The notes: a model not told the origin generated them from the sequence alone. DNA of 64,000 nt from Luteibaculum oceani (GCF_007995015.1 NZ_VORB01000005.1:1-64000); one strand, 5' to 3'; shown: positions 7,181 through 15,336, counted from the stretch's first letter. Made by a program: numbers and translations.

Positions 7181-10100
7181 ATGATACACTCCGAAGCAAC
7201 ATTCGAATCAGCAATAGAAGAAAGTCTACTATCCAACGGTGGTTACGTAAAAGGTTATTCAGACGATTACAATCCATCTTTAGGATTATTCCCCAGCTAC
7301 GTTACCAACTTTTTAAGAATAACGCAGCCTAAAGAATGGGAGAAGTCAGTAAAATTTCACGGTGCTAATGTGGAACAAAAAGTAGTAGAGCGTCTAGTCA
7401 AAGAATTAGATGCTAAAGGGGCGTTGAATGTGCTACGTTACGGATTTAAAGACCTTGGAGCTAAATATAAAATGGCCTTTTTTAAGCCAGAGACGGGCTT
7501 AAACCCAGAGAACGAGCAACTATACCATCAGAATCATTTAAGTGTTACTAGGCAGCTGTATTACCAGATAGAAGGAATGAATTCTTTGGATTTGGTAATT
7601 GCATTGAACGGAATACCTGTTAGTACGCTTGAATTGAAGAATGAGTTCACCGGCCAAAGCGTTGAAAATGCCAAAAAGCAATACGCATACGATCGTAAAC
7701 CCACAGAACCCATATTTCAGTTTAAAAAACGAGCTTTAGTCCACTTTGCAGTAGATACAACGGAGGTGGCAATGACGACCAAGTTAGAAGGGAAAAACAC
7801 CTTCTACCTGCCATTTAACCTCGGTAGAGGAACTGGTGCAGGGAATCCAGATAATCCCAACGGATACAAAACAGCTTACCTGTGGGAGCAGGTTTTAGTT
7901 AAGGATAGCTTAATGGATTTAATCTCAAAATTCTTGCATTTAAAAGTGGAGGAATTTGAGCTAAACGGTGTAACTAAACGGAAAGAGACTCTAATTTTTC
8001 CTAGATATCATCAGTTAGATGTGGTGCGGAAACTTACATCCGATGCAAGAACCAATGGTGCAGGTAAAAACTATCTTATCCAACATTCAGCGGGTTCTGG
8101 TAAAAGTAATTCAATCGCATGGTTGTCGTATCGTTTATCCAGCTTACACAATAACAAAGACCAACGCATTTTTGATTCAGTAATCGTTGTAACTGACCGA
8201 AAGGTATTAGATTCTCAATTGCAAAACACCATCTACCAATTTGAGCATAAAGACGGTGTTGTTCAGAAGATAGATAAGAACTCCCAACAGCTTGCAGATG
8301 CTATAACCGCAGGGACAAATATTATCATTACCACCCTTCAAAAATTCCCAGTGATTCTGGATAAAATAGGTGCTTTACCTTCTCGGAATTATGCTGTAAT
8401 CATTGATGAAGCACATAGCTCCCAAGGTGGTGAAGCGACAAAAAAAATGAAGGAAGTCTTAACCACTTCATCATTAGAGGAGGCCGAGGAAATTGAAAAT
8501 ATTGAAACTGAAGATACAGAAGATCAGATAAGAAAATCCATGGAAGCAAGAGGAAAACAAGCCAACCTTAGCTTCTTTGCATTTACCGCCACTCCTAAAC
8601 CCAAAACCGTAGAAGTTTTTGGAACATTAAACAGTGAAGGTTTACCGATGCCCTTCCATGTTTATTCAATGCGTCAAGCCATTGAAGAAGGGTTCATTCT
8701 GGATGTTTTAAAGAACTACACTACCTACAAAACCTACTTTGGATTATCGGAAAAAATAAAAAAGGATAGAGAAGTAAATAAGAAGCAAGCATCAAGAGCC
8801 ATAGCTAGATTTTTAACGCTACATCCAACTAATTTAGCCCAGAAGACAGAGGTGATTATCGAACACTTTAGAGAAGTAGTTAGCAAGAAAATTGGTGGAC
8901 AAGCAAAAGCAATGGTGGTAACGGCATCCAGATTACATGCGGTGCGCTATAAGCTGGAATTCGATAGCTACATAAAAGAGAAGGGATATAAAGACATCAA
9001 GACCCTGGTGGCGTTTTCAGGTAAAGTTATTTGTGACGGTTATGCTGATGGTGCAACGGAAGTAGATTTGAACAAAGGAATTAAGGAACGAGAGTTACCA
9101 AAAAAGTTTGCTTCACCGGAATACCAAGTTCTCTTAGTTGCAGATAAATACCAAACTGGATTTGACCAACCGCTTCTGCATACCATGTATGTGGACAAGA
9201 AGTTATCGGGAGTTAAATGTGTTCAAACTCTATCCAGACTGAATAGAACTACAAAAGGGAAAGAAGACACCTTTGTCTTAGATTTTGCAAACGAAGCGGA
9301 GGATATCCTAAACTCGTTCCAGCCATACTACGAGGTTACCACCATCAACCAAACCTCAGACCCCAACAAGCTTTACGACTTATTAAATAGGATTGAAGAT
9401 TCAAGAGTTTTACGATTGGAAGAGATAGATTCGTTTGCCAAGGTGTTCTTTAAATCGAAAGATAAGCTAACAACTCAAGACCAGAGTAAGCTTTATTCAT
9501 TTGTAGACCCTGCTGTGGATAGATTCAAAGCACTTCCATCTGAGACGGAATTTGACGATGTAATTCCCGAATTAACGCAAGAAAGCCTCAAGAAAACCTT
9601 CGTAGAGTTTATCCGGTCGTATTCCTTCTTAACCCAAATTATGCCCTTTAGCGATGAAGATTTGGAGAAGTATTATACATACTGCCGATTCCTGATAAAG
9701 AAACTACCCAGGAAGAAACAAGAAGACCGTTTTCAGTTAGGGGATGATGTATCGCTTGAGTATTACAGAATTCAGAAAGTTGGAACGCAAAATATAGCTC
9801 TAGACCCACAAGGGGAATTTCAGATGGAAAATAAGGGTGAATCTGGACTTGGAAAAGTGGATGAAGAATACGGACAACTATCTGAAATAATTAAAAGCCT
9901 AAACACCCGATTTGGAACAGAATTTACCGATGCTGATAGATTGTTTTTTGACCAAATAGAAGCAGAATTAAAAGACGATAACGCACTTGCAGAACAAGCA
10001 AAATCGAACTCCATTGAAAATTTCAAATATGGATTTAATGATAAGTTCCTTGAAAAGTTAATTGGGCGTATGGAGCAAAATCAAGACATTTTTAGTAAAA

Positions 10101-10183
10101 TAATGGACGACCAAAATTTTGGCAACTTAGTAAAGGATTACTTTATGCAGCGGGTGTATCGTGAATTAACGGCTAAGAAGTAA
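7181..10183 (+). CDS. hsdR: Type I restriction enzyme, endonuclease/translocase subunit HsdR
   Basis: This 1000-residue subunit has an N-terminal PD-(D/E)xK nuclease domain (Asp137, then Glu151-x-Lys153 in LELKN) and an SF2 translocase. The translocase has a P-loop AGSGKS (about 303-309), a DEAH box (about 409-412), an FTATPKPKT motif, and motif VI near QTLSRLNRT. A C-terminal helical region would dock on the M2S core. All key residues are visible, so restriction should be active. It cuts unmodified DNA after ATP-driven translocation. It closes the hsdM-hsdS-HEPN-hsdR operon; only 31 bp separates it from a small membrane-protein gene on the same strand. Confidence 0.97.
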   Translation: MIHSEATFESAIEESLLSNGGYVKGYSDDYNPSLGLFPSYVTNFLRITQPKEWEKSVKFHGANVEQKVVERLVKELDAKGALNVLRYGFKDLGAKYKMAFFKPETGLNPENEQLYHQNHLSVTRQLYYQIEGMNSLDLVIALNGIPVSTLELKNEFTGQSVENAKKQYAYDRKPTEPIFQFKKRALVHFAVDTTEVAMTTKLEGKNTFYLPFNLGRGTGAGNPDNPNGYKTAYLWEQVLVKDSLMDLISKFLHLKVEEFELNGVTKRKETLIFPRYHQLDVVRKLTSDARTNGAGKNYLIQHSAGSGKSNSIAWLSYRLSSLHNNKDQRIFDSVIVVTDRKVLDSQLQNTIYQFEHKDGVVQKIDKNSQQLADAITAGTNIIITTLQKFPVILDKIGALPSRNYAVIIDEAHSSQGGEATKKMKEVLTTSSLEEAEEIENIETEDTEDQIRKSMEARGKQANLSFFAFTATPKPKTVEVFGTLNSEGLPMPFHVYSMRQAIEEGFILDVLKNYTTYKTYFGLSEKIKKDREVNKKQASRAIARFLTLHPTNLAQKTEVIIEHFREVVSKKIGGQAKAMVVTASRLHAVRYKLEFDSYIKEKGYKDIKTLVAFSGKVICDGYADGATEVDLNKGIKERELPKKFASPEYQVLLVADKYQTGFDQPLLHTMYVDKKLSGVKCVQTLSRLNRTTKGKEDTFVLDFANEAEDILNSFQPYYEVTTINQTSDPNKLYDLLNRIEDSRVLRLEEIDSFAKVFFKSKDKLTTQDQSKLYSFVDPAVDRFKALPSETEFDDVIPELTQESLKKTFVEFIRSYSFLTQIMPFSDEDLEKYYTYCRFLIKKLPRKKQEDRFQLGDDVSLEYYRIQKVGTQNIALDPQGEFQMENKGESGLGKVDEEYGQLSEIIKSLNTRFGTEFTDADRLFFDQIEAELKDDNALAEQAKSNSIENFKYGFNDKFLEKLIGRMEQNQDIFSKIMDDQNFGNLVKDYFMQRVYRELTAKK

Positions 10184-10214
10184 ATTTCACATTCATTAAA
10201 ACAACACGATTAAC

Positions 10215-10535
10215 ATGGAAATGATATTTATTGCGGCTATTCCAGCTGTTATTTCCGGGGTAGTAAGTTACATACTAGCCTCAAATCAAATAAAAAAATC
10301 AAGGGCGGACTTAATGGTGATTCAATCAGCAAAGCATTACTTATCTCATAAAACAAACGTTGAAAGAAGCTTCGAGTCTTTGAAAAAAGCTTTAGGGGGA
10401 TGGGATAATGATGAGGATGAACTACGAAGGATTTTAGTTAGTGCTGGAGCGATTAGAACCTACAGAAGTGATAATTCAGAATGGTGGTCGCTCTTAACAA
10501 GAGGTTCGGAAAAATCTAAAAACCAAAAAATCTAA
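10215..10535 (+). CDS. Small membrane-anchored protein downstream of hsdR
   Basis: This 106-residue protein has one N-terminal hydrophobic helix (about residues 3-22, IFIAAIPAVISGVVSYILAS) and a charged cytoplasmic part ending in a basic tail. The gene follows hsdR by 31 bp on the same strand and probably belongs to the same transcript. I do not recognise a family. It might tether something to the membrane or be a passenger; function is unknown. Confidence 0.65.
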   Translation: MEMIFIAAIPAVISGVVSYILASNQIKKSRADLMVIQSAKHYLSHKTNVERSFESLKKALGGWDNDEDELRRILVSAGAIRTYRSDNSEWWSLLTRGSEKSKNQKI

Positions 10536-10718
10536 AATCTAGATCCATCCAATAATAAATACATGAAGCACATCAGGAGAGTAGGGTGGGCATATAACCC
10601 TTCTTAAGCCTACATTTCCCATGTAAATTTCAGCAATCAATCGCGCCACCTGCGCGGTATATATAAAAACATATTGCGGTTGTAAACCTGAAACTTAATG
10701 TTACATGAAGAAGTATTA

Positions 10719-11807
10719 TTAAGAATTCATAGTACTACCGTCTGAAAATATAACCGATTTTATTCTTGCAGATAATTTCACTCCATTTTTTCTAGCGTAG
10801 TGAAAGGCATAGTTATTTGCTTTAAAACCATCTGTTAAAGTTGAGTAATTCATAGTGAATGAATCAAAATACTTAGAGCTAATCGTATACCCCTCAGGAG
10901 TTATTTTTATTGGAACTGTGGGATTGTAAACGCAATTATCAAAGACACAAAGAACATCATTAAACTCATCCATTACGACCAAATCATACTTGATTTTAGA
11001 AATAGGTCTATCCTCTAATTTAGATGTCCTAAATATGTCTACAATAGTAAATGTTAAGCCAAATTCTTTATAGCTGCCATAATTTTCACTTCGGGTTTCT
11101 TTCCATTCAACGAATTCTGGTGTGAATTTTATTATATCAGCGGGTTTTAAATTTTTTCGCAAGTTCTCCTTTATCTTGTTTAATTGAGCACTATAATTTA
11201 CTGCTCGATACTCTACAAGAGTTTCAAAACCTGAATATCCAGATAATTCATAATCTTCATTAATGATCGGTTTGCACTTTAAAAAGAGGTCTGATTCTTT
11301 CAAATTCCATTTATAAATTCTTTGATAATTAACACTAGTATCCTTTTTGCTTTCGTAAACCTGTGGTTTACCATCAAAAAAATGCTCTACCTCCCATGTT
11401 TTACTATGGCAGATTGAATCAGGTTGCCCGTGTACGGAAATAAAAAATTGTTTTATTTCTTCTAATCTACCTTGGCTAACTATACCCTTTCCATATGATT
11501 GCATGTATTTGTCCTTAAAGAAAGAAACAGAATCAGCACCAATGTATAGTGTGAACTTCAATATAGAGTCCGATTCGAAGCAGTCTTCATTTAACTTTAA
11601 ATATGCGGCTGCAGGTCTATTCTCTGGGGAGAAATTATACTGATAAACGAACTCTTCTTCATCTATTAGCTCCAAAGCCCCTAAACTATCCAATTTTTGC
11701 AATACAATTTCACGGTGGTTTCCCATCAAATTATCACTTGCTAAAAAATCAACTTTTGTTTTCCCACATGATAAAAGAATGACAGAAAAAAGAATGAATA
11801 TCCTCAT
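10719..11807 (-). CDS. Putative lipoprotein, unknown function
   Basis: This 362-residue protein begins MRIFILFSVILLSCGK, a lipoprotein signal with the lipobox Cys at 14. The start at 11807 is preferred because it puts the signal peptide first and lies one base after the preceding stop; a further nine in-frame codons upstream would read through the previous gene. The mature part is rich in acidic and aromatic residues with no recognised domain. It forms a minus-strand pair with the small protein at 11809-12015, inside the island and opposite to the restriction operon. Confidence 0.75.
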   Translation of the reverse strand: MRIFILFSVILLSCGKTKVDFLASDNLMGNHREIVLQKLDSLGALELIDEEEFVYQYNFSPENRPAAAYLKLNEDCFESDSILKFTLYIGADSVSFFKDKYMQSYGKGIVSQGRLEEIKQFFISVHGQPDSICHSKTWEVEHFFDGKPQVYESKKDTSVNYQRIYKWNLKESDLFLKCKPIINEDYELSGYSGFETLVEYRAVNYSAQLNKIKENLRKNLKPADIIKFTPEFVEWKETRSENYGSYKEFGLTFTIVDIFRTSKLEDRPISKIKYDLVVMDEFNDVLCVFDNCVYNPTVPIKITPEGYTISSKYFDSFTMNYSTLTDGFKANNYAFHYARKNGVKLSARIKSVIFSDGSTMNS

Positions 11808-11808
11808 G

Positions 11809-12015
11809 CTACTTTTTGTTTTGTTTACTGTCAATTTCCTTTATGATAAAATATCCAACAATACAGATGGTAATTCCAATACCCAAGCCCTTACCGAATC
11901 CTGAACTAGGCCCTTCAACCCATCCTGGGCCATCTGCTATAGCTTCCATTTTAACGAAAAGGCAAATAAAAAAAATTAGAATGGAGGTTTTCAATCGTGA
12001 AAAGTTAGTTTTCAT
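11809..12015 (-). CDS. Small exported or membrane protein
   Basis: Read from the ATG at 12015, this is a 68-residue protein with an N-terminal signal-like helix (about 8-20), a Gly/Pro-rich stretch (DGPGWVEGPSSGFGKG) and a second hydrophobic helix (about 42-58, LGIGITICIVGYFIIKE). It could be a two-helix membrane protein or a secreted one. It is coupled to the lipoprotein gene downstream. No family recognised. Confidence 0.55.
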   Translation of the reverse strand: MKTNFSRLKTSILIFFICLFVKMEAIADGPGWVEGPSSGFGKGLGIGITICIVGYFIIKEIDSKQNKK

Positions 12016-12061
12016 AAGAACGGTAATTTTCAATTCAGGCAAAGCAATATTACTTGTGGTG

Positions 12062-12553
12062 CTATTTCGTTAATTTCCTAAAACAAATAAAACACCTTTC
12101 AAGTTTAATAATAGCTTCATCAGGGTTTAAATTTATTGTTTTTTTAATAATATCATTAATATCTGATATTGTATCCCCCCCCCCACTTAATGGGTTGAAG
12201 TTATCTGAAAAGTCCTTAACATACCTGCTATCATCTCTTGAGTTTAAATCTCGATCATAAAAATAAAAGGAGTTAAGGTCTCTTAAAATCCTGTATGGGG
12301 AATCAAAGAAAAATGCTTCAAAGCTTACATCGTAAATTAGAACCCCTGTTTGGTTGGGAAGTGCGGTTGAATTTTCTGGTTTTAAGTATAAAGGAAAGGG
12401 GCTATTTACTTTTCTTCCCAAAACACACTCTAAATAATTTGATGTTCCGTTCTGTTTAATTCCGAGGACTTTTTTAAACAAGTCAAGAGTCTCTTTTATG
12501 CAGTCACTTCGAGGTATTTCTTCTATGATATAGTTATTAAAGTACTTTCTCAT
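12062..12553 (-). CDS. Unknown cytosolic protein with an internal G10 tract
   Basis: This 163-residue protein has no signal peptide or membrane segment. Its mid-part, with LIYDVSFEAFFFDSPYRILRDLN, is rich in aromatic residues. Near the C-terminus the coding strand runs through ten consecutive G, encoding three glycines in NPLSGGGDTIS; a change in tract length would shift the frame for the last 40 or so residues. No family recognised. It lies 46 bp upstream of the small exported protein on the same strand. Confidence 0.65.
   Translation of the reverse strand: MRKYFNNYIIEEIPRSDCIKETLDLFKKVLGIKQNGTSNYLECVLGRKVNSPFPLYLKPENSTALPNQTGVLIYDVSFEAFFFDSPYRILRDLNSFYFYDRDLNSRDDSRYVKDFSDNFNPLSGGGDTISDINDIIKKTINLNPDEAIIKLERCFICFRKLTK
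12175..12184. repeat. Homopolymer C10 (G10 on coding strand)
   Basis: There are ten consecutive C on the plus strand inside the 163-residue minus-strand gene, in an otherwise AT-rich sequence. Tracts of this length are prone to slippage and to sequencing error. It keeps the frame open as given. Confidence 0.9.
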
Positions 12554-12674
12554 AATTATTTTTTAGGGTGTGGGGAACATAGGGTCAGGGAAACACTACC
12601 CCTATGGATTCAAGATTTTGCCCCTTACCCCGTAGGAAGCAAAAATGTAAAAAATCTTTCCGTTCAAAGCATCA

Positions 12675-12693
12675 AGCGGAATTTTTTTCCGCT
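12675..12693 (+). terminator. Hairpin with T-run upstream of the HTH gene
   Basis: AGCGGAA and TTCCGCT pair across a 5-nt T loop, followed by GTTTTTC. It could terminate plus-strand transcription entering from the left or form a leader structure for the HTH gene that starts at 12724. Stem of only 7 bp, so modest support. Confidence 0.35.
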
Positions 12694-12723
12694 GTTTTTC
12701 TTACTGATATCCAGTGTTTTACC

Positions 12724-13047
12724 ATGATTTTTGTTGAAAATTCTAATCAAATGGTAAAAAGAGAAACACTTGAAGAAAAATTAGACCTGATTTTAAAATA
12801 CCTAAATCAGAGCAAAACCAATTCCAAAAAACTGCTTTCCATTAAAGAAGCTGCTTCACTAACTGGTTATACCTCGGGAACAATCTATCAGTATGTATCT
12901 AAAGATGCAAGTTTCCCAGCTTACACACCAGAAAATGGAGGCAAAATTTTTATCCCTCAAGACGAGTTGGAGTCATGGTGTATCAAACGAAAAAAGTTCG
13001 ACTTAGAATCCGCTGAAATAGTTTTAAACAAAAAAAATAAGAGGTAA
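12724..13047 (+). CDS. Helix-turn-helix protein, excisionase/AlpA-like
   Basis: Read from the ATG at 12724, this is 107 residues. It has a short coiled N-terminal part (TLEEKLDLILKYLNQS) and a DNA-binding domain of the HTH_17/excisionase type (LLSIKEAASLTGYTSGTIYQ, then a wing with GGKIFIPQDELESW). Such proteins in Bacteroidota elements act as excisionases or as regulators of the replication gene next door. An upstream extension to 12604 exists but has unlikely composition and crosses a hairpin; the ATG at 12751 is also possible. Its stop overlaps the next start by one base (TAATG), so it heads the HTH-zinc ribbon-replication operon. Confidence 0.85.
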   Translation: MIFVENSNQMVKRETLEEKLDLILKYLNQSKTNSKKLLSIKEAASLTGYTSGTIYQYVSKDASFPAYTPENGGKIFIPQDELESWCIKRKKFDLESAEIVLNKKNKR

Positions 13048-13316
13048 TGGCACGTATTAGAAATAAAATTCAGGAAAAATTAGTCGATGAGTCAGGTTAT
13101 ATCACTGTAAAATGGAAAAGAGATTTAAAAATCGAAAAACATAATCCAGAAAAGTGCTCAAATTGTTCAAGGCCCATTGTACACAAGAACATATATCGGA
13201 TGCCCGACAACTCAGAAATCATTTTGTGTTACCAATGTAACGAAAAAAGGGTGCACAATCCCAACAGTAACAACCCAAGGTACAATCGACTTCTAAATGT
13301 TAAGAACCATGATTGA
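13047..13316 (+). CDS. Small zinc-ribbon protein
   Basis: This 89-residue basic protein carries two Cys pairs, CSNC (about residues 37-40) and CYQC (about 62-65), spaced as in a four-Cys zinc ribbon. It lies between the excisionase-like gene and the replication gene, overlapping both, so it is translationally coupled to them. It may bind nucleic acid and help replication or control of the element; no specific family is recognised. Confidence 0.75.
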   Translation: MARIRNKIQEKLVDESGYITVKWKRDLKIEKHNPEKCSNCSRPIVHKNIYRMPDNSEIILCYQCNEKRVHNPNSNNPRYNRLLNVKNHD

Positions 13317-14238
13317 TTTTATAAAGGCAAGATGTACAGATAAAGAATGGATAGAAAATATTTTAGTAGAAAATCCTGAACACTTTAATACTAATCAAAA
13401 GCTAAAATGCTCTGATGGAGAAATAACATATCCCTTGATGGGAAACTTGGAAAACCTTCGAATAAAGGTAACTGAGAGGGATGCGTATTTATCAGGCTCA
13501 TTGCATAAATACTTTAACCTGAAAAAAATTGGCAAGGCAGCTAACTGCGATCAATTTAGTTTTTGTGATTTAATCGAATCCATTAAACTCTTACAAATTG
13601 ACTTGCAAAATTATGACCTGAGGAAAACTGTGATTACACAATTAGAAAGTGGTTTCAATATTGAAGTAGATAATTGCCAAGAATTGATTCGAAATAAAAT
13701 TCTAATGGAAAAATTTAGGCTTTTTACGGCAAATGGCGATAACACGAGAATTGATCAGAGAAATTTTAGGAGAGACGATTATGTAATGAAAATCTACCAT
13801 AAAGGTAAAGAACACGAAAATGAGGAACTTTGTAGTTATGAATTGTTGCGCTTTGAAGTAAAAATCACTCGAAGTAGGGTGTTAAAGAATATGGGGATTT
13901 GCTCCTTATTAGACCTGAAGAGATTAGATTGCTTTAATTCGATTTACAAAAGTCTTATCAGTCGTTTTAAGAATCTAACAATTATTGATGAACTTAATCC
14001 CAAAGAACTTCGGGATCACTCTTCCAAGGAAATTATTTTATTTAAGGATGGAATTAATCCTTTTTACTGGAACAATTTACGTGGCACCGATTCATCTAGA
14101 AAAAAGAAAGCATTCAACCGCTTATTAGAGAACTTAAATCTTCTAAACACTAAACGAGATATTATGCATAAAATTTCTCAACAATACGGATTCATGATCC
14201 ATGGAACCTCACTAAAGCCATCACCGTCCCAATGCTGA
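13309..14238 (+). CDS. Phage/plasmid replication initiation protein, gene II/X-like
   Basis: This 309-residue protein matches the pattern of the gene II/X (Phage_CRI/Phage_X) replication proteins: NLRIKV, then SGSLHKYFN, a conserved Asn-x-x-x-F step (ANCDQFSF), LESGFNIEV, a KIYHKGKE strand and LLRFEVKITRS. These proteins start rolling-circle replication of filamentous phages and small elements. Its presence in an integrated island implies the excised circle can replicate. No filamentous-phage coat or assembly genes are in the island. Start chosen at 13309 (8-bp overlap with the previous stop); the ATG at 13297 is possible too. Family call rests on motif memory. Confidence 0.75.
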   Translation: MIDFIKARCTDKEWIENILVENPEHFNTNQKLKCSDGEITYPLMGNLENLRIKVTERDAYLSGSLHKYFNLKKIGKAANCDQFSFCDLIESIKLLQIDLQNYDLRKTVITQLESGFNIEVDNCQELIRNKILMEKFRLFTANGDNTRIDQRNFRRDDYVMKIYHKGKEHENEELCSYELLRFEVKITRSRVLKNMGICSLLDLKRLDCFNSIYKSLISRFKNLTIIDELNPKELRDHSSKEIILFKDGINPFYWNNLRGTDSSRKKKAFNRLLENLNLLNTKRDIMHKISQQYGFMIHGTSLKPSPSQC

Positions 14239-14383
14239 GAATTCCGCTAATGTATAGAATGGAATTTCTCCTTTTGCCTAATAACCTTAACTAATAATTT
14301 AGAAAGGCGTGAATAATACCTAATCTGCAATGAATTTGTTCTAAGACACTGTGTATACCCTTGAAAAAAAGAATCTCCTCTAC

Positions 14384-14794
14384 CTACGCTGTGGCCGACA
14401 TGTTGTCCAAGTATCGTTTGGTGATATCTTGATAAATCTTTTTTAAACTATCAGTTTTGTTGAAGGTAAAGTCTATGATCCTTTCGTTTTCCGCCACATC
14501 AAGGTACTGAAGAGCAATGTAAATTTTCTCATTTACATGCTTAAGGTCTAAACGGATTGGATAACCTAATTGATCGCGATATCGAGCCCTGATATACTCA
14601 CGCTTAACCTGCACACTATTCAACACACTACTAAATGGCAATTCCAAGTCTCTTAGAAGACCACCATACTTAGATTTCATTTGTTCATCGGAAATAAAAC
14701 TGCCATTACCTTTTGATTCTTCGTTACGATTTACCACCTGTGCGACACCGACCAACAGAAGAATGAACCCTCCAATTATTAATAATCCCAACAT
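14384..14794 (-). CDS. Small membrane-anchored protein, unknown
   Basis: This 136-residue protein has a single N-terminal membrane helix (about 2-20, LGLLIIGGFILLLVGVAQVV) and a mostly helical charged domain of about 110 residues with LPFSSVLNSVQVKREYIRAR. No family recognised. It lies near the right end of the island on the strand opposite the replication gene. Confidence 0.6.
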   Translation of the reverse strand: MLGLLIIGGFILLLVGVAQVVNRNEESKGNGSFISDEQMKSKYGGLLRDLELPFSSVLNSVQVKREYIRARYRDQLGYPIRLDLKHVNEKIYIALQYLDVAENERIIDFTFNKTDSLKKIYQDITKRYLDNMSATA

Positions 14795-15144
14795 AATTTA
14801 ACTCCTTTTAATCAATCCCCAAAAACGGTAATTCACCTAAAATGGTGGTTTAATTGGGCTTCTAGTAGCGGTTAATTTAACCATTTTGGTAAAATCTGTT
14901 TTGGTAAATTTAGTCTGAGACATAGTACGTACCTCTTCTATTGTGCCTTTCCTTAAGAAGTTGTCCTCATTTATTTTGACCATAGCTTTTTTAGATTTCT
15001 TCTCGTTGCGCACCTTTTTTAGAATTAAAAAAGCTAAACATTCGGTCAATATAGAAAATAAATGTGGGGCTAATTCAATTAGAAAAAAGAGAGAATCTGT
15101 TTTACACTAGGAATGAGAGAATTTGTTTAGAAAACAAAATTTAC

Positions 15145-15163
15145 CTTGACCAGTACCTTGACC
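15145..15163 (+). promoter_or_regulatory. Right pair of CTTGACC repeats (candidate integrase arm sites)
   Basis: CTTGACC lies at 15145-15151 and 15157-15163, again 12 bp apart and in the same orientation as the left pair at 549-567. The longer shared form is ACCTTGACC. It is 10 bp inside the duplicated terminator of attR. In the excised circle the two pairs would flank the core as in lambda-type attP sites. Role is inference from position. Confidence 0.55.
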
Positions 15164-15173
15164 TTACGGGAAT

Positions 15174-15202
15174 AAAAAAAGGGACTCAGTTACCTGAATC
15201 CC
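15174..15202 (-). terminator. Terminator of tRNA-Val
   Basis: Minus-strand stem of 9 bp (one G-T pair) with a TAAC-side loop of 4 nt, followed by seven T, directly after the tRNA-Val 3' end. It belongs to the island copy of the attachment region, so the island restores not just the tRNA 3' half but its terminator too. Confidence 0.75.
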
Positions 15203-15212
15203 TCTTCTAATC

Positions 15213-15266
15213 TTGTGTGGGAAATACTGGATTCGAACCAGTGACCCCCTGCTTGTAAGGCAGGTG
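15213..15266. repeat. attR: 54-bp direct repeat, right end of island
   Basis: Identical to 384-437. It runs from just past the tRNA 3' end to the 5' arm of the anticodon stem. The remaining 26 bases of the tRNA (15267-15292) are present only here, which places the chromosomal side on the right. The island is therefore about 438-15266. Confidence 0.9.
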
Positions 15267-15292
15267 CTCTGAACCAACTGAGCTAATTTCCC
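15218..15292 (-). tRNA. tRNA-Val (anticodon UAC)
   Basis: The minus strand folds into a complete 75-nt cloverleaf: acceptor GGGAAAT/ATTTCCC, D stem GCTC/GAGC, anticodon stem CCTGC/GCAGG with loop CTTACAA, T stem ACTGG/CCAGT, discriminator A. The CCA end is not encoded. The anticodon TAC reads Val GTA codons. This is the restored copy at the island end. Confidence 0.95.
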
Positions 15293-15336
15293 ATTATGTC
15301 AATGCTTTTGAGTAATTATCTCCCCGAAAGCGGTTG

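Noticed and set aside
12604-12723. Upstream extension of the excisionase-like gene
   Set aside because: The added residues are basic with Cys/Phe runs and span a hairpin with a T run; the family usually begins near the ATG at 12724 or 12751.
580-14238. Complete integrative conjugative element
   Set aside because: No relaxase, coupling protein or secretion genes are present between the repeats.
12724-14238. Complete filamentous prophage
   Set aside because: The replication gene is of that family, but coat, adsorption and Zot-like assembly genes are absent.
14837-15049. Possible 70-residue minus-strand gene near attR
   Set aside because: Lys-rich, no recognisable domain, no promoter element; it could be a real small gene but the sequence gives no positive support.
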